From: Solwaraspora sp. WMMD1047
GTDB taxonomy: Bacteria > Actinomycetota > Actinomycetes > Mycobacteriales > Micromonosporaceae
Length of the DNA stretch: 64,000 nucleotides
NCBI RefSeq assembly: GCF_029626155.1
Contig: NZ_JARUBL010000001.1
Coordinates: 6,972,501-7,036,500, forward strand
Reading direction: 5' to 3'
Of this stretch, positions 17,140 through 25,200 are shown piece after piece (position 1 is the stretch's first letter; the number at the start of each line of letters is the position of its first letter). Under the pieces are notes generated by a model. The model did not search any database. It worked only from the letters and a program-made list of their open reading frames with translations, and had not been told where the DNA came from. Both the position numbers and the translations under genes were made by a program.

Positions 17140-17157
17140 GTGGTACCGCGGTACCAC
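17140..17157. promoter_or_regulatory. 18-bp perfect palindrome
   Basis: GTGGTACCGCGGTACCAC is self-complementary. A related core, GTACCGCGGT, occurs at 17111-17120. Two sites spaced about 30 bp apart suggest a dimeric regulator's operator, upstream of the small ORF and amidohydrolase on the minus strand. It could also be the end of an insertion element. Confidence 0.45.
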
Positions 17158-17171
17158 TTCACCGTGGGCCG

Positions 17172-17332
17172 GTGGCCTGCTACTCGGGTCAATGGCGGAC
17201 GATCACCGAGCAGGCCGGCGACCACAGTCCGGACCGGATGCCGCACCTGCGCAACCGGGCCAGCGTCTACGCCGATGGGCTGCGTGACGACCTACGCGAC
17301 TACGTGGTCGAGCACAGGCGTCAACCTGAACG
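17172..17332 (+). pseudogene. IS701-family transposase fragment
   Basis: The frame encodes ITEQAGDHSPDRMPHL followed by RDDLRDYVVEH. This corresponds to the conserved IS701-family N-terminal stretch (W-x-I-A-E-x-A-G-x-x-x-P-D-x-M-Q, then V-R-D-D-x-R-x-Y-V-V-E-H). Only about 50 residues of a ~400-residue transposase remain; the DDE catalytic core is absent. Its 3' end abuts the end of the beta-lactamase-like gene. Confidence 0.7.
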
Positions 17333-18697
17333 CGGATGTACCCGGCAGTTGGTGTGGAGGTATCGGGCAGCACCGTCGGTGAAGTCGTAGATCGCGACCG
17401 TCTGGGTGTCGTCCAACGGGTCCGCCGGCGGCATCAGGAAGTGTGTCTCGCTAACCGGCTGGAGTTCGTAGCTGATGCGGTCTGGCTTCCGGAGGAATTC
17501 TGCCTGCATCGGGTCGAGGACCAGGGTGAGGCGGAGCGTTCCGCTGTCGGTGGACAGCTCGAACCGGGTGCCGGGGCGCTCGTAGACGCCTTCGTACCGG
17601 GACAGGTCGAGGTGCAGCGCCGGGTCCGGCACGGGCAGGTCCGGGATGGTGACTGCGCCGAGGTCGACCAGGATCTCGTTGAACACCTTGCGGTAGAAGC
17701 TTTCCCGGGGTCCGCCGTTGGTCAGCATCGCGATCGCGGTGTTCGACTCGGGCAGGATCCGGAGCCGGGCGTTCTGGCCGATCGTGCTGCCGTCGGCGGC
17801 GTAGACCGTTTCACCGTGCCAGTCACACAGGATGAGGCCGAGTGCCCAGTGCGACCCGAACATGTACGGATCCGGTAGGGGAACTCGCGAACGCATCATC
17901 TCCCGGATGCTCTTGGCCGAGACAATGCGCTTTCCGTTCGGCGCTGCGCCTTCGTTGAGCAAGACGTACGCCATCGCGAGCACGTCCGGGATCGTCGAGG
18001 TGATGTTGCCGCCGGGCCCGAAGGCGCGCGGCAGATGGTCCACCGGTGTGACGATCGGACCCTCGTCCAGGGAGCGGATCAGGTGCCCGGTCGCGGCCCG
18101 CGTTTCGTCCACCTGCTCGTACCGGCTGCCCGTGCTGGTCAGGCCCATGGGATCGAAGAGACGATCTCGCATGATGTCGTCCCAGCGTTTGCCGTCGAGT
18201 ACCTCGAGGATCCGGGCGAGGATCGCGTATCCCAGGGCCGCGCTGTAGCCGTGGGTGTGGCCGAGCGGGAATACCTGGGGCGCGTCGGCGATGTTCTCGA
18301 CCATGCGCTCGTACACGTCGTCGTCCTCGCCGGGATCGCCGTACGCCTCTTCGATGCCATTGGTGTGGTGGAGCAGGTGACGCGGGGTGACCTTGGCGCT
18401 CGCCTCAGGGTCGGCCACCCCGAAGCCGGGCAGGTACGTCCGCACCGACTCGTCCAGGTCGACCTTTCCCTCGTCGACGAGTTGCATGAAGGCCAGCGTG
18501 GTCCACGTCTTGGTCATGGAGCCGCACTGGTAGATGGTGTCGATCGTGGCGGCCTCCCCGGTTTCCACATTCTTGACCCCGACCGCGAACTCGACGACCT
18601 TCCCGTCGTGGAGCACACCGATGGCGGCGCTCGGGATGCCGTACTCCGCCAGGAGTTCGGCGACCCGAGCCTGGATCCGCGGCGCGTCGAGCGTCAT
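17321..18697 (-). CDS. Serine beta-lactamase/esterase-family hydrolase with C-terminal beta domain
   Basis: A 458-residue protein of the class C beta-lactamase/penicillin-binding-like family (PF00144 type). The nucleophile motif is SMTK (Ser60, Lys63) and the second motif Tyr151-Ser-Ala. The third residue of Y-x-N is Ala, as in many esterases of this family, so antibiotic resistance should not be assumed. Residues ~345-458 form a lipocalin-like beta domain common in such hydrolases. There is no signal peptide, so it is probably cytosolic. The ATG at 18697 overlaps the stop of the upstream 88-residue gene (ATGA); the longer frame is a shadow of that gene. The last codons run into the IS701 fragment, so the C-terminus may be altered. 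Confidence 0.88.
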   Translation of the reverse strand: MTLDAPRIQARVAELLAEYGIPSAAIGVLHDGKVVEFAVGVKNVETGEAATIDTIYQCGSMTKTWTTLAFMQLVDEGKVDLDESVRTYLPGFGVADPEASAKVTPRHLLHHTNGIEEAYGDPGEDDDVYERMVENIADAPQVFPLGHTHGYSAALGYAILARILEVLDGKRWDDIMRDRLFDPMGLTSTGSRYEQVDETRAATGHLIRSLDEGPIVTPVDHLPRAFGPGGNITSTIPDVLAMAYVLLNEGAAPNGKRIVSAKSIREMMRSRVPLPDPYMFGSHWALGLILCDWHGETVYAADGSTIGQNARLRILPESNTAIAMLTNGGPRESFYRKVFNEILVDLGAVTIPDLPVPDPALHLDLSRYEGVYERPGTRFELSTDSGTLRLTLVLDPMQAEFLRKPDRISYELQPVSETHFLMPPADPLDDTQTVAIYDFTDGAARYLHTNCRVHPRSG

Positions 18698-18960
18698 CGC
18701 GGGAGACCCACCGCGTTCGCCGCGTCCGCTTCGAAGTACTCCGTCGTGGCGTAGGCGCCCGCGTGCGTCTCGAAGAATTCCCGCACGCCGTCGATGGAGT
18801 CGTGGGTGATGATGTTGATCGCCTTCGCCCCGTCCCTGCTCGCCACCGCAACCTTCCACTTGGCGCCCTTGGGGAGCGCGGCGTGCGCCTTCTTCAGCCC
18901 ACTCCAGAACCTGCTGTTGTCGGACACCGTCGATACGGCCAGCACGTGCACGATCGTCAC
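18694..18960 (-). CDS. Small conserved-type protein, possible dimeric alpha/beta barrel
   Basis: 88 residues with an apparent beta-alpha-beta pattern: MTIVHVLAVST, a helix (SGLKKAHAALP), KWKVAVAS, INIITHDS, then a helix (GVREFFETH). The pattern resembles small ferredoxin-fold proteins, but no family is recognised. The GTG at 18960 lies directly after AAGAGAGG, so translation may really begin at the next GTG (18951), which has better spacing. It is translationally coupled to the hydrolase and divergent from the regulator at 19133; a shared function is likely. Confidence 0.7.
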   Translation of the reverse strand: MTIVHVLAVSTVSDNSRFWSGLKKAHAALPKGAKWKVAVASRDGAKAINIITHDSIDGVREFFETHAGAYATTEYFEADAANAVGLPR

Positions 18961-18987
18961 CCTCTCTTTCGGCAGGCAGAAAGCTAC

Positions 18988-19099
18988 GTTGCATTTCAGA
19001 GTCCGTCAACATTGTGGGCATATGAAACCCAGACTAGAGGCCAATAGTTGCAACAGGATTGTGAGTGAATGCAATTTCCTGATCCGAGCCGTTGCAATG
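18988..19099. promoter_or_regulatory. Cluster of GTTGCA-type sites between divergent genes
   Basis: Four copies of TTGCAA/TTGCAT: GTTGCATTT (18988), GTTGCAAC (19047), AATGCAA (19068, inverted) and GTTGCAATG (19091). The region is AT-rich for this genome and separates the small protein/hydrolase operon from the regulator gene. The copies are probably operators for that regulator. Confidence 0.5.
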
Positions 19100-19132
19100 T
19101 AGTGTGAATGAACGCAAGGGAGGGAGGCCCGG

Positions 19133-20134
19133 ATGCCAGGAGGCAGGCTGACCCACGAGGACCGCAGCCAGATCGCGGCGTGGCTGGCCGACGGACTCGG
19201 GTACGCCGAGATCGGCCGCCGGCTCGGCCGCCCGACCTCCACGATCAGCCGCGAGGTCGCACGCAACGGCACACCCGGCGCCTACCTGCCCGGGCACGCC
19301 CAGCAGGCCGCCGGCCACCGTGCTCGCCGACGCAAGCCTCGACCGTCCGAGGCGACGACCGACCAGCAGGCCGCCGAGGTGGTCCGGGGCTTCGTGGACC
19401 AGTTCGCAACCCTGCTGGCCGCCACCGGACTACCCCGGATGACTGCCCGGGTGTTCGTCAGCCTGCTCATCGCCGACGCCAGCGGCCTGACGTCCGCTGA
19501 GCTGGTGCACCGGTTACAGGTCAGTCCGGCGTCGGTGTCCAAATCCATCCGTTACCTGGAAGCCATGGACCTGGTGGTGCGCCGACCGGACGCCGGTGGG
19601 CGCCGGGAGCGGTACGTCATCGATGACGACGTCTGGCTCCGGGCGTGGCAGTCCGACACCAGCGCACATGGCGAGATCGCCGTGGCCGCGCAGCAGGGCA
19701 TCGAGATCTTCGGAGCCGACACGACCGCCGGAGCTCGGCTGGGCAGGATGGGCCAGTTCTTCGCCCGACTCAGCCGGCAGATGAGTGGCAGCATGCTCGC
19801 CGAGCCCGTCGTTCATGACGCGCTGACCGTGCTCGCCGCACTCGTGCACGCCGGTCGACCGCTCACCCTCACGACACTGGCCACCGCACTCGACTGGCCC
19901 CGGGACCGCCTCACCGCCGCCCTGGACGCGATCCACCTTCACCCAGCCATCGCCGATCCGCTCGTCCTGCGGACCATCGCTCCCCAGACCTACACCATCA
20001 CCACCGGACCGGACCGCCTCAGCCCGGCGCAACGCCAAGCCCTCGAAGAGGTGAGTCACACGCGGCACGGCGCCAGCAGACCGGAGCAGACAGCTCCAAC
20101 CTCCGCTAGAGGCGGGCAGGTGGGGACTGCGTAG
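19133..20134 (+). CDS. Transcriptional regulator with two helix-turn-helix domains
   Basis: 333 residues. Residues 5-50 form a helix-turn-helix like the IS30-type HTH_38 (LTHEDRSQIAAWLADGLG followed by EIGRRLGRPTSTISREVARN). A MarR/GbsR-like winged helix follows (LTSAELVHRLQVSPASVSKSIRYLE, then VVRRPDAGGRRERY). No DDE residues are seen, so it is a regulator rather than a transposase. The C-terminal third has a second wHTH-like pattern (LTLTTLATALDWPRDRL). GGAGG lies five bases before the ATG. Gene and upstream GTTGCA sites suggest autoregulation and control of the divergent hydrolase operon. Confidence 0.82.
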   Translation: MPGGRLTHEDRSQIAAWLADGLGYAEIGRRLGRPTSTISREVARNGTPGAYLPGHAQQAAGHRARRRKPRPSEATTDQQAAEVVRGFVDQFATLLAATGLPRMTARVFVSLLIADASGLTSAELVHRLQVSPASVSKSIRYLEAMDLVVRRPDAGGRRERYVIDDDVWLRAWQSDTSAHGEIAVAAQQGIEIFGADTTAGARLGRMGQFFARLSRQMSGSMLAEPVVHDALTVLAALVHAGRPLTLTTLATALDWPRDRLTAALDAIHLHPAIADPLVLRTIAPQTYTITTGPDRLSPAQRQALEEVSHTRHGASRPEQTAPTSARGGQVGTA

Positions 20135-20202
20135 ATTTCCGTGTTTGACCTGGGTGCGGTCCGTTGGACAGGACGTCGATCCTGTCCAGGAAGGACCACG
20201 TC

Positions 20203-20641
20203 ATGGCAGACAACAAGAACGCGGCTCAGCTTCCGCGGTCGACGAAAGCGGAGCGGGAGTTCGCCCAGCAGTTGGTCGAGCGGGCCGCCGCCGACGGGGT
20301 GTGCCTGGTCGGTCCGGGTGGGCTCCTCGCCGGGATCACCCGTACCGTGCTCGAATCGGCGTTGGTCGCCGAGATGGATGCCCACCTCGACACCGTTGGT
20401 GTCGACCAGGCCACCGGCCAGCGGGCCAACATCCGTAACGGTCACGGGGCGAAAAGGTGCAGACCGACGCCGGCCCGGTGCGGATCCAGATCCCGAGGGA
20501 CCGGACCGGGTCGTTCACCCCGCGGACCGTGCCCAAGCACGCCCGCCGGTTGGACGGGTTCAACGAGGCGATCCTGTCCCTGTACGCCAAAGGGTTGACG
20601 ACCGGGGAGATCACCGCGCATCTGGCCGACGTGTACGACGC
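20203..20641 (+). pseudogene. IS256-family transposase, frameshifted and truncated
   Basis: Starts MADNKNAAQLPRSTK. The N-terminal pattern (LESALVAEMDAHL, then NIRNGHGAK) is IS256-type. Near 20455 a single base appears deleted, after which the neighbouring frame continues with GPVRIQIPRDRTGSF, then LSLYAKGLTTGEITAHL. Homology stops at about 20641, before the first catalytic Asp. An inverted repeat (20165-20173 with 20180-20188) precedes the start and may be part of the element's left end. No right end is found. It is not functional. Confidence 0.85.
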
Positions 20642-20666
20642 CAGGGCCTCACGTTTGTCTATGGGA
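20642..20666 (+). repeat. Right copy of 25-bp direct repeat (candidate att site)
   Basis: It matches 13554-13578 with one mismatch and begins exactly where IS256 homology ends. Confidence 0.6.
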
Positions 20667-20970
20667 AGCGCTGGATATCCGTCGTACCCGACCGGGTGGT
20701 GCGGGTCCGCCAGCACCGTTGTCCCGGCGGCCGGACGGCCCATCACCCGGGACGTGCCCTCCCGGGTGCCGGAAGCCGCCAGGAGCAGTCGTCACCAAGA
20801 GTTCATCTACCCGCATCGACCGGAGGACCGACCCTCGTCTATCGGTTTGAGCTGCGGATTCGCCCGTCCGGGGGCGGACTGCGGCCGCCAAGGCCGACAA
20901 CTGTTCGCGATTACCATCAGGGCGCGGCGGCGCCGTACACGGGCCGGCTACGGGCGGAGGAGGAGCACGG
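20667..20970. other. Unassigned region upstream of the T7SS locus
   Basis: About 300 bp with no supportable gene. The last 20 bases contain a strong GGAGGAGGAG ribosome-binding site for the TTG-started gene at 20971. A promoter for the secretion operon is expected here, but no clear elements are visible. Confidence 0.4.
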
Positions 20971-22245
20971 TTGAACACGCCGTCCGTCAGCGATCTCGGC
21001 CGCTTCCTGGACACCAACCGGCAAACTCTGCTGACCGTACTCACCGTGCTGGAGCTGTTGATCCTGCTGGTGGTGCTGCTGCAATGGTTCGACCGCCGGT
21101 ACGGCCTGCGGGGCGCCGGACGGCGCATCCGGCGCGGCATCGTCGGCGCAGCGCGGGATCTGGCGGCACCGGTCGTCGGCTTCGTCCGGCTTCGGCGAGG
21201 GATGGGGGTGGTCGCCGAGAGGTTCGCCGGCTCGGGTCCGGTGCCGTCGGCCCGGGCCTGGATCGGTTCGGCTCGATCGGCACTGGCCGAACGGAGCGAT
21301 TTCTGGCCGTACCTGGTGCTGCTGGGCCATGGGGAGGTCGGCGTGCGGCTCGCTGGCCCGGGAGCGGACGTGCCGCCTCCGGCGGCGGAATCTCCGTGGC
21401 GGGTCACCGCGCCGCGCCACTGGCGGGCCCGCGGCCAGCTGCCCCCGGGTTCCGCACCAGCCGCCGACGACTCACTGCCGATCGCCGTCGGAGTAGAGGG
21501 CAGGACGATGGTCCTGCTGGATTTCGCCCGCTGCCCCGGAATCGTGTCTGTGCACGGCGCCCCGACACCGGCGGAGCGGCTGGTGTCGGCGTTGGTCGTC
21601 CAGCTGGCCGCGCTGACCAGCGGGCACGGCGTGCACCGCCTGATCGTCGCGGCGGAACCCGGCTACGGTTCCGGGTTGGTCGGCACCGACCGGATGCCAC
21701 TGTCCGAGGCGCTGACAGCTCTCGCGACCCGTCTGACACCGAACGGGTTGACCGTCCTGGTCTGCCGGCGGCCCGATCCGCAGGCGGCAGCGCAGCTCGC
21801 CAGCCTGGTCGCTGATGATCCCGGGCTGCTGGTCGTGGTCGCCGGCTACCTACCCGGATCGCGTTGGCGGTTGCGGGTCGACCTGGCCGGTCGGGTGACC
21901 GCGCCGGAGTTGTTGCTCGACGTGGACTCCGCGCCACTTGTCCGGTGCCTGCTGCCCCGCCGCCGGGCCGCGCTCCCCGCCCCACCGGCACCGGCCTGGG
22001 CCGAGGAGGAGCTTCCCGGATCCACCGCCTTCGGCGCAGCATCCTCTGCGCCAGCGGAACCGGCTGTGCCCGAGAGCCCTCGGATACCCGATCCGGCCAC
22101 GGCCACGCTGCCGGCCGCCCATCGACGGCCCAGACCGTCAGACCCGCCCACCGCCAACGACGACCTGATCGAACAGGCTCCCGACGGACAACGGCCGACG
22201 GCCTACTCCGGCGTCGAGTCTGTCGGCCGAACCGGAGACCGATAG
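20971..22245 (+). CDS. T7SS-associated membrane protein
   Basis: 424 residues. One N-terminal transmembrane helix (LLTVLTVLELLILLVVLLQWF) is followed by a basic region and an Ala/Pro-rich body with a nucleotide-binding-like or EccC-like fold (GIVSVHGAPTPAERLVSALV, then VVAGYLPGS). The C-terminal ~70 residues are low-complexity. No family is recognised with certainty; it may take the role of EccE or an EccB-like anchor. Start: TTG at 20971, directly after GGAGGAGGAGCACGG. Its TAG overlaps the GTG of eccC by one base, so the two are translationally coupled. Confidence 0.72.
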   Translation: MNTPSVSDLGRFLDTNRQTLLTVLTVLELLILLVVLLQWFDRRYGLRGAGRRIRRGIVGAARDLAAPVVGFVRLRRGMGVVAERFAGSGPVPSARAWIGSARSALAERSDFWPYLVLLGHGEVGVRLAGPGADVPPPAAESPWRVTAPRHWRARGQLPPGSAPAADDSLPIAVGVEGRTMVLLDFARCPGIVSVHGAPTPAERLVSALVVQLAALTSGHGVHRLIVAAEPGYGSGLVGTDRMPLSEALTALATRLTPNGLTVLVCRRPDPQAAAQLASLVADDPGLLVVVAGYLPGSRWRLRVDLAGRVTAPELLLDVDSAPLVRCLLPRRRAALPAPPAPAWAEEELPGSTAFGAASSAPAEPAVPESPRIPDPATATLPAAHRRPRPSDPPTANDDLIEQAPDGQRPTAYSGVESVGRTGDR

Positions 22246-25200
22246 TGCGCCTGCTGCTGACCGTCGTCTCCGGCGGCGCCGACCGGGACATCGCGATGGA
22301 CGTCGAGACGGACACGCCGGTGGGTGCGCTCGTCGAGCAGGACCGCCCCCCAGGCGACTGGTATCTCGACGGGGTCCGACTGGATCCGACCTGGACGGTG
22401 AGCCGAGCCGGACTGGTCGCCGGGGTCCGGCTCGGCGCCGGTGCGCCGGTACCCGATGGCGGGGTGCGGTACCTGCCGGGCGACCCCCGGACCCACTGGC
22501 TGGAGGTGCACGGCGTCGGCGGCCCGAGCGCCGGACGGATCTGGCCGGTCGGCCTGGGCTGCCATGACATCGGCTCGGCGCCCGGGTCCGCGATCGATCC
22601 GGGGGGCTGCGGGGTGCCCGCGCACGCCGCCCGACTCACCATCGACGAACAGGGTCGCGCCTGGGTGGCCACCGTTGGCGCCGAGGTACGGCTGGCGATG
22701 CCGCAGCCCCCAGCCCAGACCGATCCGGTGTCCACGCCCGGGTACCCCGGCCACCCTGAGCAGCGTGTGTCGGATCTCCGGGCCGCACAGGGGCGGGAGC
22801 ACCCGGACGAACCCGACGCCTCAGGACCCAGACGCGACGGTTCCCGCCGCTGGCCGACCGGTGTGGACCTGGCGGTGGGCGACAGCCTGCTGCGGCTGGC
22901 GCCGCGCCCGACACCGGACGCCGCGGTGACGCCGGCCGTGGACGTGCCGATGCTGGACTTCAACCGGCCGCCCCGGATCGTGCCGCCGCTGCTCTTCGCA
23001 CGGCGACGGCTGCCCAGCCCGCCGGTCAAGCCGAACAGCCGCCCGATCCCGCTGCTGATGATCCTCGCCCCGATGGTAATGGGTCTGGCTTTCGTCTTCC
23101 TCTTCCGATCGTACTTCTTCCTGCTGATCATGGCGCTCAGTCCGGTGCTGGCGTTGGCGAACTGGTACACCGACCGGCGCAGCGGCCGCAAGCGGTACCG
23201 CAGGGATCTCGCCGAGTACCTCCGCAAGCGCACCCGAATGATGCGGGAGCTGACGGCGGCGGTCGCCGAGGAACGGCTGGCCCGGTGCGAGGCGTCGCCC
23301 GACCCGGCGACCGTCCTGCACACCGCTGTCGGCCCCGGCCGGCGGCTGTGGGAACGACGCCGCCGCGACCCCGACCATCTCGTGCTGCGGGTCGGCACAC
23401 TGGACCAGCCGTCGCTGATCGAGGTGGAGGACCCGGCCCGCCCCGACACAGACCGCCAGCTGCGCTGGATCGTGCCGGACACGCCGGTCACCGTGGATCT
23501 GGTGGACCGCAAGGTTATCGGCCTGGCCGGTGCGGCGGAGACGACGTACGCGACGGCACGCTGGCTCGTCCTCCAGGCCGCCGCCCTGCACAGTCCCCGT
23601 GACCTGCGGATCCACGTGTTGACCGAGCAGGCTGGCGAGGAGCGGTGGAGCTGGGTGCGCTGGCTGCCGCACACCCGGCCGGCCGAGGACGGCGTCCTGA
23701 CCGGACGGCCCTACACGCTGGTCGGCAACGACCCGGAGACCGTGGCGAACCGAATGGCTGAGCTGGTGTCACTTGTCACCGCGCGCACCAAGGCCCGGGG
23801 TTCGCAGCTCGGCCAGGTCCTGTTCAGCGAGCCGGACGTGCTGCTGGTCGTCGATGGCGCGCGCCGGCTGCGCGACGTGCCCGGCATGGTGCAGGTGCTC
23901 ACCGAAGGGCCGACCGTGCAGGTCTTCGCGATCTGCATCGACGCCGAGGAACGGCTGCTGCCGGAGGAGTGCACCGCGGTGCTACGCGCCGACGCGGACG
24001 GGCTGACGGTACGGCAGACCGGCGTACCCGAGGCCGCCGGAGTACGTCCGGACATCATCACGGCGCGGTGGTGCGAGCGGGTGGCCCGGGCGTTGGCTCC
24101 GCTACGGGATGTCACCCCGGACGAGACGGCCGGGTTGCCCGACCGCAGCCGACTGCTGGACCTGCTGGACGCCGATCCGCCGGACGGTGCCGACCTGGCC
24201 GAGCGCTGGTCCCGACAACCCGCCTCCACGAGTTTCGTGATCGGTAGTGGTTTTGACGGAACGGTAGCGCTCGACCTGGTCCGCGACGGACCGCACGCGT
24301 TGGTCGCCGGCACCACCGGTGCCGGCAAGTCCGAGCTGCTGCAGTCGATGGTGGTCTCCCTGGCCGCGGTGAACCGTCCGGACGAGTTGACCTTCGTACT
24401 GGTCGACTACAAGGGCGGCAGCGCGTTCCACAGTTGCGTACGACTGCCGCACACCCTCGGCATGGTCACCGACCTGGACAGCGCGTTGGTGGTCCGGGCG
24501 CTGGAGTCGCTCGGCGCGGAGTTGCGCCGCCGCGAGGAAATCCTGGCCGGGGTCGCCGCCAAGGACCTCGTGCAGTACCGGACGATGCGTGGCCGCGACC
24601 CCTCGCTGCCGGCGGTGCCCCGGCTCGTGCTGGTCATCGACGAGTTCGCCACGCTCGCCCGGGAGGTTCCGGACTTCGTCCCCGGGCTGGTCAGCATCGC
24701 CCAGCGGGGCCGGTCGCTGGGCATCCATCTGATCCTGGCGACACAGCGCCCGGGTGGCGTGGTGACCGGCGACATCCGCGCCAACACCAACCTGCGCATC
24801 GCGCTGCGGGTCACCGATCCGACGGAGAGTTCCGACGTCATCGACGTACCGGACGCCGCGATGATCCCGGTGGCGACCCCGGGGCGGGCGCTCGCCCGGC
24901 TCGCCCACCGGTCCACCCTGCCCTTCCAGACCGGGTATGTCGGCGCGGTGTACCAGCGTGCCGATTCGGATGCGCCGCAGTCCCGGCCGGCCGCGCCGGT
25001 ACCCGGCACCGAGTTGCCCTGGTCGCGGCTGGGCCGGGCACTGCCGCCGCCGGTCGGGACGACGCGGGACGGAGCCACGCCGGACGAGTTGGCCGCCACC
25101 GACCTGGACGTACTGGTCGACGCGATCGACGCCGCCGCCCGGGCGGTGGGCTGCGAGCGGCAGTCGAGTCCGTGGCTGCCACCGCTGCCGCCGGTCGTGC

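Larger units (their letters stand above)
13554..20666. mobile_element. Decayed genomic island next to tRNA-Pro
   Basis: About 7.1 kb bounded by the 25-bp direct repeat. It contains gene fragments (two UspA ends, a GH65 N-terminus, IS701 and IS256 pieces), an AT-richer amidohydrolase, and intact small metabolic and regulatory genes. No integrase, relaxase or replication gene is visible, so if it arrived by site-specific integration the machinery has been lost. An origin from several successive IS-mediated insertions is the main alternative. Confidence 0.45.

Noticed and set aside
17321-18697. Beta-lactam resistance gene
   Set aside because: SxxK is present, but Y-S-A replaces Y-x-N, there is no signal peptide and a lipocalin-like domain is present; esterase or peptidase is as likely.
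19133-19290. IS30 transposase
   Set aside because: Only the HTH resembles IS30; the rest is a MarR/GbsR-like regulator and no DDE residues are seen.
21404-23674. 756-residue minus-strand frame across the membrane-protein/eccC junction
   Set aside because: Ser/Arg-rich shadow frame crossing two supported genes.
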